From an uncultured Alphaproteobacteria bacterium (GTDB lineage: Bacteria > Pseudomonadota > Alphaproteobacteria > Rhizobiales > Ancalomicrobiaceae): a DNA stretch of 58,498 nt. Made by a program: the position numbers and the translations under genes. The stretch is taken from assembly GCA_937864925.1 (NCBI GenBank), contig CALMFH010000288.1, forward strand, positions 1-58,498. The letters run 5' to 3'. Positions 8,060 to 17,175 of the stretch are shown here, in pieces; position 1 is the stretch's first letter, and each line of letters begins with the position of its first letter. A model generated the notes under the pieces. That model was given only the letters and a program-made list of their open reading frames with translations, was not told the origin of the DNA and ran no database searches.

Positions 8060-8863
8060 ATGGGGGATCCGGTGTCGGGGAAGCGGTGGGACGCGCGTCC
8101 GGAGAGCGCCGAGGAGCGGCTCGACGAGGCGCTCGAAGAGGTGCGCGAACTGCGCGCCGGGCTGTGGCAGAACCTCGGACAGATCGCCGGCTTCGTCGGT
8201 GACCTGACCGGGCTGTCTCCGCTGTGGGACCGGATCTCCGCCTGGGTCGGCGAGCGGGCGGCGGCGCGCGGGCCGGTCGCCTTCACCGTGGCGTTGATCG
8301 CGCTCTCCGCCAAGATGGCCAAGGCCGACGGCGTCGTCACCGCCGAGGAGGTCGAGACCTTCCGCCGGGTGGTGGAGATCCCGCCGGGCGAGGAGAGGAA
8401 CGTCGAACGACTGTTCGATCTCGCTCAGCGCGACGTCGCCGGCTTCGAGGCCCATTCGGCGCGCATCCGCGACCTCGCCAAGGGCGACACCGTCTTCCTC
8501 GAGGACGTGCTCGAAGGCCTGTTCCTGATCGCCGCCGCTGACACGTTCGTACACGAGCGCGAGATGGCGTTCCTCGAACGCGTGGCGGAGATCTTCGGCC
8601 TCGAGAAGCGGCGGTTCGAGGCGATCGCCTCCGGGTTCGTCAAGCGCCGCGGCCCGGATCCCTACCGGGTGCTCGGCGTCGCGCGCGAGGCGGACGACGC
8701 GGCGGTGAAGACGGCATGGCGCAAGGCGGTGGCCGAATGCCATCCCGATCGCCATTTCGCCCACGGCCTGCCGGCGGAGGCGATGGCGATCCTCACCGAT
8801 CGGTTGGCCTCGATCAACGGTGCCTGGGAGGCGATCCGGCTGGAGCGCGGATTGGCGAAGTAG
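8060..8863 (+). CDS. DjlA-like protein with TerB and C-terminal J domains
   Basis: A 267-residue protein. After a charged helical start comes a TerB-like domain (LIALSAKMAKADGVVTAEEVETF, about residues 75-185) with two acidic helices. A J domain follows at the C-terminus: DPYRVLGVAREADDAAVKTAWRK, then the invariant HPD in ECHPDRH. It would stimulate an Hsp70 such as DnaK and act as a specialised co-chaperone. No clear transmembrane anchor is seen, unlike E. coli DjlA. The start is uncertain: ATG 8060 gives the more natural N-terminus, while ATG 7982 is in frame and adds 26 Arg-rich residues. Repeat copy 2 begins 7 nt after the stop. Confidence 0.83.
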   Translation: MGDPVSGKRWDARPESAEERLDEALEEVRELRAGLWQNLGQIAGFVGDLTGLSPLWDRISAWVGERAAARGPVAFTVALIALSAKMAKADGVVTAEEVETFRRVVEIPPGEERNVERLFDLAQRDVAGFEAHSARIRDLAKGDTVFLEDVLEGLFLIAAADTFVHEREMAFLERVAEIFGLEKRRFEAIASGFVKRRGPDPYRVLGVAREADDAAVKTAWRKAVAECHPDRHFAHGLPAEAMAILTDRLASINGAWEAIRLERGLAK

Positions 8864-8870
8864 TACTCGG

Positions 8871-8993
8871 CTCACGAAATTCGCACTCGTCCGAATTTCG
8901 TGAGCGTCACGGCCCGACCGGCCGACGCCCGTTCGGGCTCGCCTTCACTCATGAAGTTTCGAAAAGGTCGAAACTTCATGAGTTCGGTATGAC
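8871..8993 (+). repeat. Double-palindrome intergenic element, copy 2
   Basis: Same orientation as copy 1. Palindrome 1 is 8871-8904 (CTCACGAAATTCGCA, CTCG loop, TCCGAATTTCGTGAG) and palindrome 2 is 8947-8983 (ACTCATGAAGTTTCGA arms, AAAGG loop). The core is identical to copy 1. Relative to copy 1, the outer bases of palindrome 2 changed at three positions, each matched by the complementary change in the other arm. The copy fills the gap between two converging genes: 7 nt after one stop and 8 nt before the other. Confidence 0.85.
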
Positions 8994-9001
8994 CGGTCGC
9001 C

Positions 9002-9436
9002 TCAGCAGGCGGTGACGGTCGAGGCGCCGCAGGTGCGCTCTATGCGATGGCGCTGCGAGCGTTGCAGCACACCTCGTTCGTCGACGAAGAAGACGTCGAG
9101 ACTGATGCTGTCGGGCACATCGGTGATGGTGAGGCGGGTCTCGAGTGGGTTGTTGATCGGCAGGCAGGGCATGTCGGTGCGTTCGATCGCGACGGTGACG
9201 TAGAGATGCCGACCGGTCGGCTGATCGGTGGTGACGTCGGGCACGCCCGGGCGGGCGCTCTTGATCCGCCAGCAGGTGGCCTGCGGCAGGTACTGCACCT
9301 TGACCGCGACCCGACCGTGACCGTCGGCGATGGCCCAGGACCCGGGGTAGTCCGACTCGGCCGTGGCATGGGTGGCCGAGGCCGCACCGTGGACCAGAGG
9401 CAGGAGCAGTGCCGCCGCGAACATCGCCGTGCGCAT
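9002..9436 (-). CDS. Hypothetical secreted protein
   Basis: A 144-residue protein with a clear signal peptide (MRTAMFAAALLLPLVHGAAS). The mature part is a beta-rich small domain with four cysteines (ATCWRI, MPCLPI, ERTCGA and a final TAC), which could form two disulfides in the periplasm. No family is recognised. ATG 9436 is preceded by GGAGGGGAAC; longer in-frame versions would remove the signal peptide from the N-terminus. Its stop is 8 nt from repeat copy 2. Confidence 0.75.
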   Translation of the reverse strand: MRTAMFAAALLLPLVHGAASATHATAESDYPGSWAIADGHGRVAVKVQYLPQATCWRIKSARPGVPDVTTDQPTGRHLYVTVAIERTDMPCLPINNPLETRLTITDVPDSISLDVFFVDERGVLQRSQRHRIERTCGASTVTAC

Positions 9437-9679
9437 GGATCGTGTTCCCCTCCGTGATGCGACCGTCCGTCGCAGGTGATGGCTCGAAACTAGGGTGGAT
9501 GCGGTCCGCATTCCTTGACCGATGTCGGGCGTCGGGTCGCGACGGCAAGGGGCGGGATGCCCGATCTTCGCCATCGTCCTCCGCCAGGGTCGGGGTTCGG
9601 CCGATGGCCGGTCGCGTCGTGGTGACGCTCGCGCCGAATGCCGGATGACGAAACGGCCGACCAGGGACAGAATACAGGC

Positions 9680-10552
9680 ATGATCGAACCCGCCGCCGCG
9701 ACCGCCTTCGAGCCGGATACGCCGCTCGTCGACGAGGTGCGCCCGTCGCCCAATCACGGCGAACGGCGCGGCCGGTTCCTGCATGCACCGCCGGACATCC
9801 TGCTGCTGCACTACACCGGCATGCCGGAGGGGTGCGGGCTCTCGGGCGCGGACCGGGCGATCCGCTGGTTGACCCTGCCGGTCTCCGAGGTCTCGGCCCA
9901 CTACGTCGTCGACGAGGACGGGCGCATCACCCAGTTGGTGCCGGAGATGCGGCGTGCATGGCACGCCGGTCGCGGTGCCTGGGGCGAGGACGACGACGTC
10001 AACTCCGCCTCGGTCGGCATCGAGATCGTCAATCCCGGTCACTGGTGGGACATGTCCCTGTCGCCCGACCGCGATCCGACCGCGCCGATCGAGGTCCATC
10101 CCGGCTGTCGGCCGTTCCCGGAGAAGCAGATCGCGGCGGTGATCGCGCTCGCCCGCGACATCGTCGCCCGCAACGGCATCCCCGCCGATCGGGTTCTCGC
10201 CCATTCCGACATCGCGCCGGGGCGCAAGCGCGATCCGGGCGAACTCTTCCCGTGGGGGCGGCTCGCCAGGGCCGGGGTCGGGCTGTGGGTGGCGCCGGTC
10301 GGGAGCGCCGAGGGACGGACGCTCGCGCCGGGCGAGCACTCGCCGCCGGTGGCAGCGCTGCAGGCGATGCTCCGGCTCGTCGGCTACGGGCTCGAGGTGA
10401 CCGGCGTCTACGACGGCGCGACGGCGGCGGTGGTCGAGGCGTTCCAGCGTCATTTCCGCACCGAGCGCGTCGACGGCATCGCCGATCCGGGAACCGTGGC
10501 GACCTTGCGCGCTCTGCTCGAGGAGCGGGAGCGCCGGGAGGCGATCGCATGA
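9680..10552 (+). CDS. N-acetylmuramoyl-L-alanine amidase with PG-binding domain (AmiD/AmpD-like)
   Basis: A 290-residue amidase_2 protein. Zn-ligand and active-site segments appear in order: LLLHYTGMP (first His), SAHYVVDEDG, WHAGRGAWG, SVGIEIVNPG (catalytic Glu), and AHSDIAPGRKRDPG (second His and Asp). A peptidoglycan-binding domain follows at about 220-285 (PVAALQAMLRLVGYGLEVTGVYD, then TVATLRAL). It should cut the bond between muramic acid and L-Ala. No signal peptide is seen, as in cytoplasmic recycling amidases. ATG 9680 is preferred over 9638 because of GGGACAG before it. It overlaps the transglycosylase gene by ATGA. Confidence 0.9.
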   Translation: MIEPAAATAFEPDTPLVDEVRPSPNHGERRGRFLHAPPDILLLHYTGMPEGCGLSGADRAIRWLTLPVSEVSAHYVVDEDGRITQLVPEMRRAWHAGRGAWGEDDDVNSASVGIEIVNPGHWWDMSLSPDRDPTAPIEVHPGCRPFPEKQIAAVIALARDIVARNGIPADRVLAHSDIAPGRKRDPGELFPWGRLARAGVGLWVAPVGSAEGRTLAPGEHSPPVAALQAMLRLVGYGLEVTGVYDGATAAVVEAFQRHFRTERVDGIADPGTVATLRALLEERERREAIA

Positions 10553-11394
10553 GACGGCGCGTGTTCCGACTGATCAGCGGCGCGGGGCTGATCGCTCCGA
10601 CGCTGGTGGTGGTCGCGGCGCAGGCCCAGACGAGTGCGCCGTCCGTGAAGGAGGGGCGAGGCCGAGAGGCTGCGCCCGCCACCGCCCGCCTCGTGCCGAC
10701 ACCGGGCGACGTGGCCCCCGACGATCCGGTGGGCGCCGCCTTCGAGCTCTTTCCGGCACGGCCGGCCGAGGAGCGCCCGGTGGGGGTCGAGGCGACGACG
10801 GTCGTCACGACGGCGGTCGCCGCGACGGCGCTTCCGCGGAAGGTGAACCTACCGATGCCGCGACCTCGTCCGGCGGATCTCGGGACCGGCCCGACGGTCG
10901 AGGCGACGCTGGAGGTCGCCTCGCTCGCCCCCGAATCGGTGACCGCGCCGCGACCCGCCGCCGCTCCGATCGCGGCGGAGACGGCGGTCATCGGCGAGCC
11001 GAAGAAGGTCCCGGCGGCGGCAGAGCCCTACATGGCGCTCCTCCGGCGCGAGGCGGTGGCCAACAAGGTGCCGCTGTGGCTGGCGGTCGGGGTCGGCTGG
11101 GTCGAGAGCAAGTATCAGCCGAACCTGCGCGGGCGCCACGGGGTGGTCGGGCTGATGCAGGTGATGCCGTCGACGGCGCGCTTCCAGGGCTACAGAGGCC
11201 CGACCGAGAAACTCCTCGACCCGGAGACCAACATCGTCTGGGGGATGAAGGAACTCGGCTGGGACTGGGCGAAATCGGGCGGCAACGCCTGCCTCGCCAT
11301 CGCCAAATACAAGGGCGGCATCGCGACGAAGCGGATCTCCTCGGCGGCGGCGGATTATTGCAAGCGGGCCAAGGCGGTCACGGGGATGGGGTGA
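10549..11394 (+). CDS. Lytic transglycosylase domain protein
   Basis: A 281-residue secreted protein. A signal peptide occupies about residues 1-27, then a Pro/Ala/Thr-rich linker to about 155, then an SLT (goose-lysozyme fold) domain: MALLRREAVANKVPLWLAVG, the catalytic glutamate in WVESKYQPN, and GVVGLMQVMPSTA. Such enzymes cleave MurNAc-GlcNAc bonds of murein, giving 1,6-anhydro ends. The start codon overlaps the stop of the amidase gene (ATGA), so the pair is translationally coupled and would make sequential cuts in wall turnover. The rnpB gene begins about 100 nt downstream. Confidence 0.9.
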   Translation: MRRRVFRLISGAGLIAPTLVVVAAQAQTSAPSVKEGRGREAAPATARLVPTPGDVAPDDPVGAAFELFPARPAEERPVGVEATTVVTTAVAATALPRKVNLPMPRPRPADLGTGPTVEATLEVASLAPESVTAPRPAAAPIAAETAVIGEPKKVPAAAEPYMALLRREAVANKVPLWLAVGVGWVESKYQPNLRGRHGVVGLMQVMPSTARFQGYRGPTEKLLDPETNIVWGMKELGWDWAKSGGNACLAIAKYKGGIATKRISSAAADYCKRAKAVTGMG

Positions 11395-11492
11395 GGGGGG
11401 GGCGCCGTTCGCCTCCGGCTCCCGGTACCTCGAAGGGCCGAGCCCGAGACCACCCCCTTGACCGCGCGGCGCATCCGGCCCATCTGTCGCCC

Positions 11493-11963
11493 GCCAGTCG
11501 GCCGGGCGGCCGCCTCGGGTGTCTCACTCGGGGAGGAAAGTCCGGGCTCCACGGAAAGACGGTGCCGGTCAACGACCGGCGAGGGCGACCTCAGGGAAAG
11601 TGCCACAGAGAAGATACCGCTCTCCTGCGGACATCGGGTTACCGATGTCCGGTTTCGATGCGGACATCGGAGACATCCGATGTCCGGTCGCGAGACGGAG
11701 ACCTCCTTCGGGAGGTTCCAGGAGGGTAAGGGTGAAAAGGTGGGGTAAGAGCCCACCGCGGACCCGGCAACGGGGACGGCACGGCAAACCCCACCGGGAG
11801 CAAGACCGAATAGGGGCGGCGCGGGCTCGCGAGAGTCCAGGTCTTTTCCGGACCGGCCGCCCGGGTTGGTTGCGCGAGGCGTCCGGCAACGGGCGTCCCA
11901 GACGAATGGCCGCCACGTGGGGGAAACCCCGCCATACAGAACCCGGCTTACAGGCCGACTGGC
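11493..11963 (+). ncRNA. rnpB: RNase P RNA (class A)
   Basis: The catalytic RNA of RNase P, which matures tRNA 5' ends. Conserved blocks are in order: GAGGAAAGTCCGGGCTCC at about 11534, CAGGGAAAGTGCCACAGAGAA near 11592, and GGTGAAAAGGTGGGGTAAGA near 11730. The P1 helix joins GCCAGTCGGCC (11493-11503) to GGCCGACTGGC (11953-11963), which sets the ends. The P12 region (about 11620-11725) is elaborated: CTCCTG pairs with CAGGAG around three consecutive hairpins, two of which share GGACATCGG arms. At about 470 nt it is longer than many alphaproteobacterial examples, mainly because of this region. Confidence 0.95.
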
Positions 11964-12179
11964 ACTTCTCCTTCTGGCGTCCACCGCGCGCGGCGTCGTC
12001 CGTTCGCCGAAGAGCCTGTTCGAACAGGGGGCTTCTCCGGGCGAGCGGATCCGGGGCGCCCCCTCGATGCGGAAGCGATCGATCGGCCGAAATTCGCACG
12101 AGGAGCGATGGAAGATCTCCGCCATATGTACCACTCATGCGGCGGCCTCTTCTGTCCATTCGGTCGGACGAGGCACGCC

Positions 12180-12240
12180 GGAGGGTCGCGAGGGTCTCGA
12201 GGGTCTCGATGGTTGCGAAGGTCTCGAGGGATCCGGAGGA
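12180..12240. repeat. Short tandem repeats of GAGGGTCTC
   Basis: About six imperfect 9-10 bp units (GAGGGTCGC, GAGGGTCTC, GAGGGTCTC, GATGGTTGC, GAAGGTCTC, GAGGGATCC). The region between rnpB and repeat copy 3 (11964-12322) shows no credible gene; one frame starting at 12108 has a possible RBS but no recognisable product. Confidence 0.6.
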
Positions 12241-12322
12241 GGTGCGTTGCCCGCCGGCCGGCCGCGAGCGGTCGGCGCAAGACGGAATCATACGGAATCC
12301 GAACGGCTCATCGGGATCCCGT

Positions 12323-12445
12323 GTCATACCGAGCCGATGAAGTCTCGACCTCTTCGAAACTTCATCGGCGAAGGCAAGCCCGAGGGCGTCGGCCGGTCGG
12401 GCCGTAACGCACATGAAAGTCGGACGAGTCCGGATTTCATGTGCC
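12323..12445 (-). repeat. Double-palindrome intergenic element, copy 3 (inverted)
   Basis: Reverse orientation relative to the other copies. Palindrome 2 is 12333-12369 (arms GCCGATGAAG..., loop of 5) and palindrome 1 is 12409-12444 (GCACATGAAA... arms, with two or three mismatches). The core between them keeps GGGCGTCGGCCGGTCGGGCC. The outer arm bases of palindrome 2 differ from copies 1 and 2 on both sides in a matched way. It ends 5 nt from the stop of the Gfo/Idh/MocA gene, which converges on rnpB. Confidence 0.8.
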
Positions 12446-12450
12446 CCGTG

Positions 12451-13437
12451 TCACACCGTCTCCCAGCCGCCGTGGGTGGCGGCGCGATAGATCGCATCGA
12501 TCATGCGCTGGTTGGCGCGCGAGCTCTCGAGGGGGAAGATCTCGGCCTCGCCGCCGGTCGCCTTCGTGGCGAAGGCCTCGATCTCGCGGCGATACTGGCG
12601 GCTGTCGGGGAACCGGTAGACCTTCGACTCGGCATGGTTGCGGCTGGTGACCTCGATCTCCTCGGCACCGTAGCGGTCGGCGTTGAACGGCGACTTCACC
12701 TCGATGAAGCCGGCGTCGCCGTGGAAGACCATGACCTGGCGGTTGGCGAGCTGGGTGGCGATGTAGAAGCTCATCTCGAAGTCGCCGAAGTCGGCCCGCA
12801 CGCTCGCCCAGACGTCGGTGCCGAACTCGGGGTCCCGCTCCAGGCTCGCCTGCAGGCGCAGCGGCTCGCGGCCGGTGGCGAAGCGGGTGGTCACCGTCGG
12901 ATAGACGCCGATGTCGGGCAGGCCGCCGCCGCCGAGTTCGGGGCGGTTGCGCATGTTGGCGGGGTCGCGGTTGTAATAGGTGAAGGCGCCCTGCACCTGC
13001 CGGAGGCGGCCGATCGTGCCGGCGGCGAGAAGTTCGCGCACCTTGGCCCAGACCGGCGCATAGGTGACCATGAAGGCTTCCGAGACGACGACGCCGGTGC
13101 GGTCGCGCACCGCGATCAGAGTGTCGATCTCGGAGGCCGCGAGGGCGATCGGCTTCTCGCACAGCACGTGCTTGCCGGCGTCGGCCGCCTTCGCCGTCCA
13201 TTCGACGTGTTGCGAGGTCGGTAGGGGCACGTAGACGCCGTCGATCGCATCGGAGGCGAGCATCGCCTCGTAGGAGCCGAAGGTGCGGGCGACGCCGAAG
13301 CGGCGGGCGAGATCGACGGCGCGGGCCTCGTCGCGGCTGGCGATGGCGGCGACGACGCCGTTCGACGAATCGAGAATGGCCGGGATCACCAGTTCGCGGG
13401 CGATCTTGGCGGTCGACAGAATGCCCCAACGGAACAT
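12451..13437 (-). CDS. Gfo/Idh/MocA family oxidoreductase
   Basis: A 328-residue NAD(P)-dependent oxidoreductase. The N-terminal nucleotide-binding fold starts [16 protein letters not shown], followed by [21 protein letters not shown], and the EKPIAL motif (Lys near residue 96) typical of the family. The C-terminal half holds the [12 protein letters not shown] block, where the Asp/His-type catalytic and sugar-binding residues usually lie. Members act on sugars, inositols or related polyols, or reduce biliverdin or dihydrodiols; the substrate is not clear. The start follows GAGGAGCC. It appears monocistronic and is divergent from the dcw cluster. Confidence 0.9.
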   Translation of the reverse strand: MFRWGILSTAKIARELVIPAILDSSNGVVAAIASRDEARAVDLARRFGVARTFGSYEAMLASDAIDGVYVPLPTSQHVEWTAKAADAGKHVLCEKPIALAASEIDTLIAVRDRTGVVVSEAFMVTYAPVWAKVRELLAAGTIGRLRQVQGAFTYYNRDPANMRNRPELGGGGLPDIGVYPTVTTRFATGREPLRLQASLERDPEFGTDVWASVRADFGDFEMSFYIATQLANRQVMVFHGDAGFIEVKSPFNADRYGAEEIEVTSRNHAESKVYRFPDSRQYRREIEAFATKATGGEAEIFPLESSRANQRMIDAIYRAATHGGWETV

Positions 13438-13848
13438 GTTCGGCTCCTCGTGGTCGGTCGGTGCGACGATAGCATCGCGGCGACCTCCGCGACGAGTGTG
13501 TCGCCGGGTGCACGGCAGCCATACGAGAGGCGGTCCGGCGCACGCGTCGCGTCGTTCGTAAACGCGCGATTAACCCTGACGGAGTTTGAATGGGAGAACG
13601 GCGTGGTTCGGGTCGGAACCCGCCGATGTTTCGTCGGTCGTGCGAAAGTTCCCATGTCGTCCCGTGTCTTCTCGATCCCAGACGCCGCGCCGCAGACGAG
13701 GCGCCGGAACGCCGAGGCGGTCGGCCGGGGCGGTGCCCTCGGGCGTCCGCGTGGCGATGGGGGACGCGGCTCGGAGCGCCCGCGGATGCGACGGTTCGGG
13801 CTGGCGGACGGTTGCCGCCGGTGGGGCGTTCGGATCGGAGTGGTACGG
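13438..13848 (+). promoter_or_regulatory. Upstream region of the dcw cluster, no mraZ
   Basis: These 411 nt separate the divergent oxidoreductase gene from rsmH. No MraZ-like protein is encoded here, although mraZ usually opens this cluster. TAAA-N7-TTAAC at 13559-13574 resembles a CtrA box (TTAA-N7-TTAAC) with one mismatched half-site base. It would sit about 275 nt upstream of rsmH. The promoter itself cannot be placed with confidence. Confidence 0.35.
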
Positions 13849-14850
13849 ATGAGTGGCGCGGCGTCTCCCCATCTCCCGGTGCTGCTCGGCGCCGTGATCG
13901 AGCGGCTGGCGCCGAAGCCGGGCGAGATCCACGTCGACGGCACCTTCGGGGCGGGTGGGTACACGCGCGCGATCCTGGCGCGTGGCGCCCGCGTCGTCGC
14001 CATCGACCGCGATCCGACGGCGATCGCCGCGGGCGAGGCGCTGGTCGCGGCGTCGGAAGGACGGCTCACCCTGGTGCCCGGTGTCTTCGGCGATCTCGAC
14101 CGGATCGTCGCCGACCTCGGCCTCGATACCGTCGACGGCGTGGTGCTCGACATCGGCGTCTCCTCGATGCAACTCGACCGGGCCGAGCGTGGCTTCTCCT
14201 TCCGTCTCGACGGACCGCTCGACATGCGCATGGGCGACGCCGGTGAGACGGCGGCGGACGTGGTCAACACCGCCGATCAGGGCACCCTGGCGCACATCCT
14301 CCGGGTCTACGGTGAGGAAAAGCGTGCCGGTCAGGTGGCACGCGCCATCGTCGAGGCGAGGAAGGACGCGCCCTTCACCACGACCCGGCAGCTGGCGAAG
14401 ACGATCGAGGGCGTGATCCGCGCCAAGCCACAGGAGATCCATCCGGCGACGCGGGTGTTCCAGGCGCTGCGCATCCACGTCAACGACGAACTCGGCGAAC
14501 TGGTGCGGGCGCTCGTCGCCGCCGAACGGGTGCTGAAGCCCGGCGGGCGGCTGGTGGTGGTCACCTTCCACTCGCTCGAGGACCGCATCGTCAAGCGCTT
14601 CCTCGCCGACCGGACAAGGACGGCGCCGGGCGGCTCGCGCCATGCGCCGCAGGCCTCGGTCGATCCGGCGACCTTCGTGGCGGCGACCAAGGGCGTCGAC
14701 GAGGCCGGAGACGACGAGATCGCGGTCAACCCGCGGGCGCGCTCGGCCAAGCTGCGGGCCGCTGTCCGCACCGAGGCGCCGGCGCGCGGCATCGACGCGG
14801 AGGCGCTCGGCCTGCCGCGGGTCGAGGCACGTGGACGGGGAGGGCGGTGA
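13849..14850 (+). CDS. rsmH: 16S rRNA (cytosine(1402)-N(4))-methyltransferase
   Basis: A 333-residue RsmH/MraW, which methylates N4 of C1402 in 16S rRNA. The SAM-binding [14 protein letters not shown] motif is at residues 29-42. [20 protein letters not shown] and GPLDMRMG follow, with [12 protein letters not shown] in the last third; these are the family signatures. ATG 13849 follows GGAG at good distance; the open frame extends to 13450 but the extra residues are low-complexity Arg/Gly. It is the first gene of the + strand half of the dcw cluster. TGATG overlap couples it to ftsL. Confidence 0.95.
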   Translation: MSGAASPHLPVLLGAVIERLAPKPGEIHVDGTFGAGGYTRAILARGARVVAIDRDPTAIAAGEALVAASEGRLTLVPGVFGDLDRIVADLGLDTVDGVVLDIGVSSMQLDRAERGFSFRLDGPLDMRMGDAGETAADVVNTADQGTLAHILRVYGEEKRAGQVARAIVEARKDAPFTTTRQLAKTIEGVIRAKPQEIHPATRVFQALRIHVNDELGELVRALVAAERVLKPGGRLVVVTFHSLEDRIVKRFLADRTRTAPGGSRHAPQASVDPATFVAATKGVDEAGDDEIAVNPRARSAKLRAAVRTEAPARGIDAEALGLPRVEARGRGGR

Positions 14851-15395
14851 TGCTGCGTACCATCAACATCCTGCTCGTCCTGATGATGCTCGTCGGCGCG
14901 GCGGTGGTCTACGACTTCAAGTACGAGGCCGAGCGAGCGACCACTCGGGTCGCCCGGATCACCCGCAAGATCGACGCCGAGCGCGACGCCATCGCCATCC
15001 TGAAGGCCGAGTGGAGCCTGCTCAACCAGCCCAAGCGCCTGCAGGACCTGGCCGAACGCTATCGTACCTATCTCGAGCTCGACCCGCTGGAGCCGACCCA
15101 GATCGCCACCATCGACGACATCCCGTTCAAGCCGGCGGTGCGCGGCGAGGGGGTGGCGCCGACCCCGTCGCCGAAGGGATCGGTGAAACTCGCCCAGCCG
15201 GAGAAGAACGGCGAGAAGACCGCCGGCATCGGCAAGCTCCTCGACCGCCTGCCGGGCGGCGTCGGCGACGGGCCGGCGACGACCGGCAGTGTGGCGAAGC
15301 CGAAAGCAGCGGCGCCGGTGGGCGCACCCTTGATGTTGGTTCCCAGGATCGTGGTTCCGAAGTCGGCCGGCGAGCCGGCCAAGGCCAACCGGTGA
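14850..15395 (+). CDS. ftsL: Cell division protein FtsL
   Basis: A 181-residue bitopic protein: a short cytoplasmic start, one membrane segment (INILLVLMMLVGAAVVY, about 4-20), then a periplasmic coiled coil (VARITRKIDAERDAIAILKAEW, and LLNQPKRLQDLAERY). FtsL normally bridges FtsQB and the FtsWI synthase in the divisome. The extended tail after about residue 90 is Pro/Ala/Lys-rich, longer than in E. coli and usual for alphaproteobacteria. The start ATG shares its A with the rsmH TGA; GTG at 14847 is in frame but less likely. ftsI follows after 12 nt. Confidence 0.9.
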   Translation: MLRTINILLVLMMLVGAAVVYDFKYEAERATTRVARITRKIDAERDAIAILKAEWSLLNQPKRLQDLAERYRTYLELDPLEPTQIATIDDIPFKPAVRGEGVAPTPSPKGSVKLAQPEKNGEKTAGIGKLLDRLPGGVGDGPATTGSVAKPKAAAPVGAPLMLVPRIVVPKSAGEPAKANR

Positions 15396-15407
15396 GGTCT
15401 CGAGTGC

Positions 15408-17129
15408 ATGAGTGACGTCGCCGAACCCCATTCCGAGCACGGCCCCGGGCACGAGCACCCGGAAGCGCGAGCGGTTCGCGATCTCGCGGCCTCGCGTCGG
15501 CGCATCCTCACCGCGGGTCTGGTCTTCGGCCTCGTCTACGCGGCGATGGCGTCACGGCTGGTCGATCTCGGCTTCGCCAGCGACGACCATTCCGCCGCAC
15601 TCGCCTCGGGCAGCTCCCAGGTCTCGACCGCCCGTCCCGATCTCCTCGATCGCAACGGCGAGGTGCTGGCGACCGACGTGAAGTCGGCATCGCTCTTCGC
15701 CGAGCCGAAGCGAATCCTCGACGTCGACGAGGCGATCGAGGCGCTCGCCACGGTCATCCCGGAGATGCGCGGCGACGAAGCCGTCCGCAAGAAGCTGTCG
15801 TCGAAGGCGGGCTTCGTCTGGTTGAAGCGCGAACTGACCAAGTCGCAGCGCCAGAAGATCTTCCGCCTCGGCATTCCCGGTATCGGCTTCATGGAGGAGA
15901 ACCGCCGTTTCTATCCGGGCGGGGCACTCGCCGGCCATGTGCTCGGCACGGTCAACGTCGACAACCAGGGCATCTCGGGGCTGGAGAAATACATCGACCA
16001 GGAGATGGGGCTCGCCGATCTGCGCGCCAGCGGACTCGTCGGCAATCGTGGTCTGAAGCCGCGGCGGCTGTCGCTCGATCTCAGGGTGCAGCACGTGGTG
16101 CGCGACGAGCTGTCCGACGCCATCCGGCGGTACAAGGCGGCGGTGGCGATCGGCATCGTGCTCGACGTCAGGACCGGCGAGGTGCTGGGCATGTCGTCGC
16201 TGCCCGACTTCGACCCGAACCACGCCGAGCAGGCGCTCAAATCCGACAACATGAACCGGGCGACCGCCGGCGTGTTCGAGATGGGATCGGTGTTCAAGAC
16301 CTTCAACTCCGCCTTCGCCCTGGACAGCGGCAAGGTGCATCTCACCGACAGCTACGACGCGACCTCGTCGCTGCACTTCGGATCGCAGAAGATCTCGGAC
16401 TTCCACGCCAAGGCTCGAGTCCTCACGGTACCGGAGATCTTCATCTATTCGTCGAACATCGGGTCGGCGCGGATGGCGCTTAAGGTCGGGCCGGAGGCGC
16501 AACGCGCCTTCTTCGACAAGATCGGTTTCCACAGGAAACTCGAAACCGAGCTTCCCGAAGTCGCCGCGCCGCTCTATCCCAAGCGCCTGTCGGAGGTCTC
16601 GACCGCGACACAGGCCTTCGGTCACGGCATCTCGGTGACGCCGATGCACACGGCAGTGGCGGGTGCGGCGGTGATCAACGGCGGACGTTTCATCTCGCCG
16701 ACCTTCTTCCGGCGGACGCCCGAGGAAGCCACCAAGGTCGCCCGGCAGGTGATCCGGAGCGAGACGAGCGACAAGATGCGCTACCTCTTCCGCCTCAACA
16801 ACACGCCCGGGTCGGGCGGGTCGGGGTCGAAGGCGGATGTGCCGGGTTATCTCGTCGGCGGCAAGACCGGCACGGCGGAGAAGCTCGAGAACGGTCACTA
16901 TTCGGGCAACAAGCGGTTCAACTCCTATCTCGCCGCCTTCCCGATGGACGACCCGCAGTATCTGGTGCTGGTGGTGCTCGACGAGCCGAAGGCCGAGAAG
17001 GAGGTCGGTGCCGCCACCGCCGGCCTCAATGCGGCGCCCACCGTCGGTGCCATCGTCCGCCGCATCGCGCCCATGCTGGGGGTGATGCCGAAATACGAAC
17101 CGGCGAAGCCGATCGTGGCTGCCAACTGA
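15408..17129 (+). CDS. ftsI: Peptidoglycan D,D-transpeptidase FtsI (PBP3)
   Basis: A 573-residue septal class B penicillin-binding protein. The N-terminal anchor is near residues 30-50, then a pedestal domain ([24 protein letters not shown]-like [17 protein letters not shown]). The transpeptidase domain has the three penicillin-binding motifs: SVFK near 293, SSN near 348 and KTGTAEK near 486. It crosslinks septal peptidoglycan with FtsW as partner. The His/Glu-rich start ([20 protein letters not shown]) is cytoplasmic. Position between ftsL and murE is the standard dcw order. Confidence 0.96.
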   Translation: MSDVAEPHSEHGPGHEHPEARAVRDLAASRRRILTAGLVFGLVYAAMASRLVDLGFASDDHSAALASGSSQVSTARPDLLDRNGEVLATDVKSASLFAEPKRILDVDEAIEALATVIPEMRGDEAVRKKLSSKAGFVWLKRELTKSQRQKIFRLGIPGIGFMEENRRFYPGGALAGHVLGTVNVDNQGISGLEKYIDQEMGLADLRASGLVGNRGLKPRRLSLDLRVQHVVRDELSDAIRRYKAAVAIGIVLDVRTGEVLGMSSLPDFDPNHAEQALKSDNMNRATAGVFEMGSVFKTFNSAFALDSGKVHLTDSYDATSSLHFGSQKISDFHAKARVLTVPEIFIYSSNIGSARMALKVGPEAQRAFFDKIGFHRKLETELPEVAAPLYPKRLSEVSTATQAFGHGISVTPMHTAVAGAAVINGGRFISPTFFRRTPEEATKVARQVIRSETSDKMRYLFRLNNTPGSGGSGSKADVPGYLVGGKTGTAEKLENGHYSGNKRFNSYLAAFPMDDPQYLVLVVLDEPKAEKEVGAATAGLNAAPTVGAIVRRIAPMLGVMPKYEPAKPIVAAN

Positions 17130-17175
17130 ACTCGCCCGTCGGACGCGACGGTCGGGTGGAACGGGGTACGGGGTC

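Noticed and set aside
12108-12407. Frame starting MEDLRHMYHSCGG with a possible RBS
   Set aside because: It runs through the tandem repeats and into repeat copy 3, and its composition is Arg/Ser-rich without any recognisable domain.
13450-13848. N-terminal extension of RsmH by 133 residues
   Set aside because: The added sequence is Arg/Gly-rich and unlike any RsmH; ATG 13849 has a ribosome binding site and gives the normal N-terminus.
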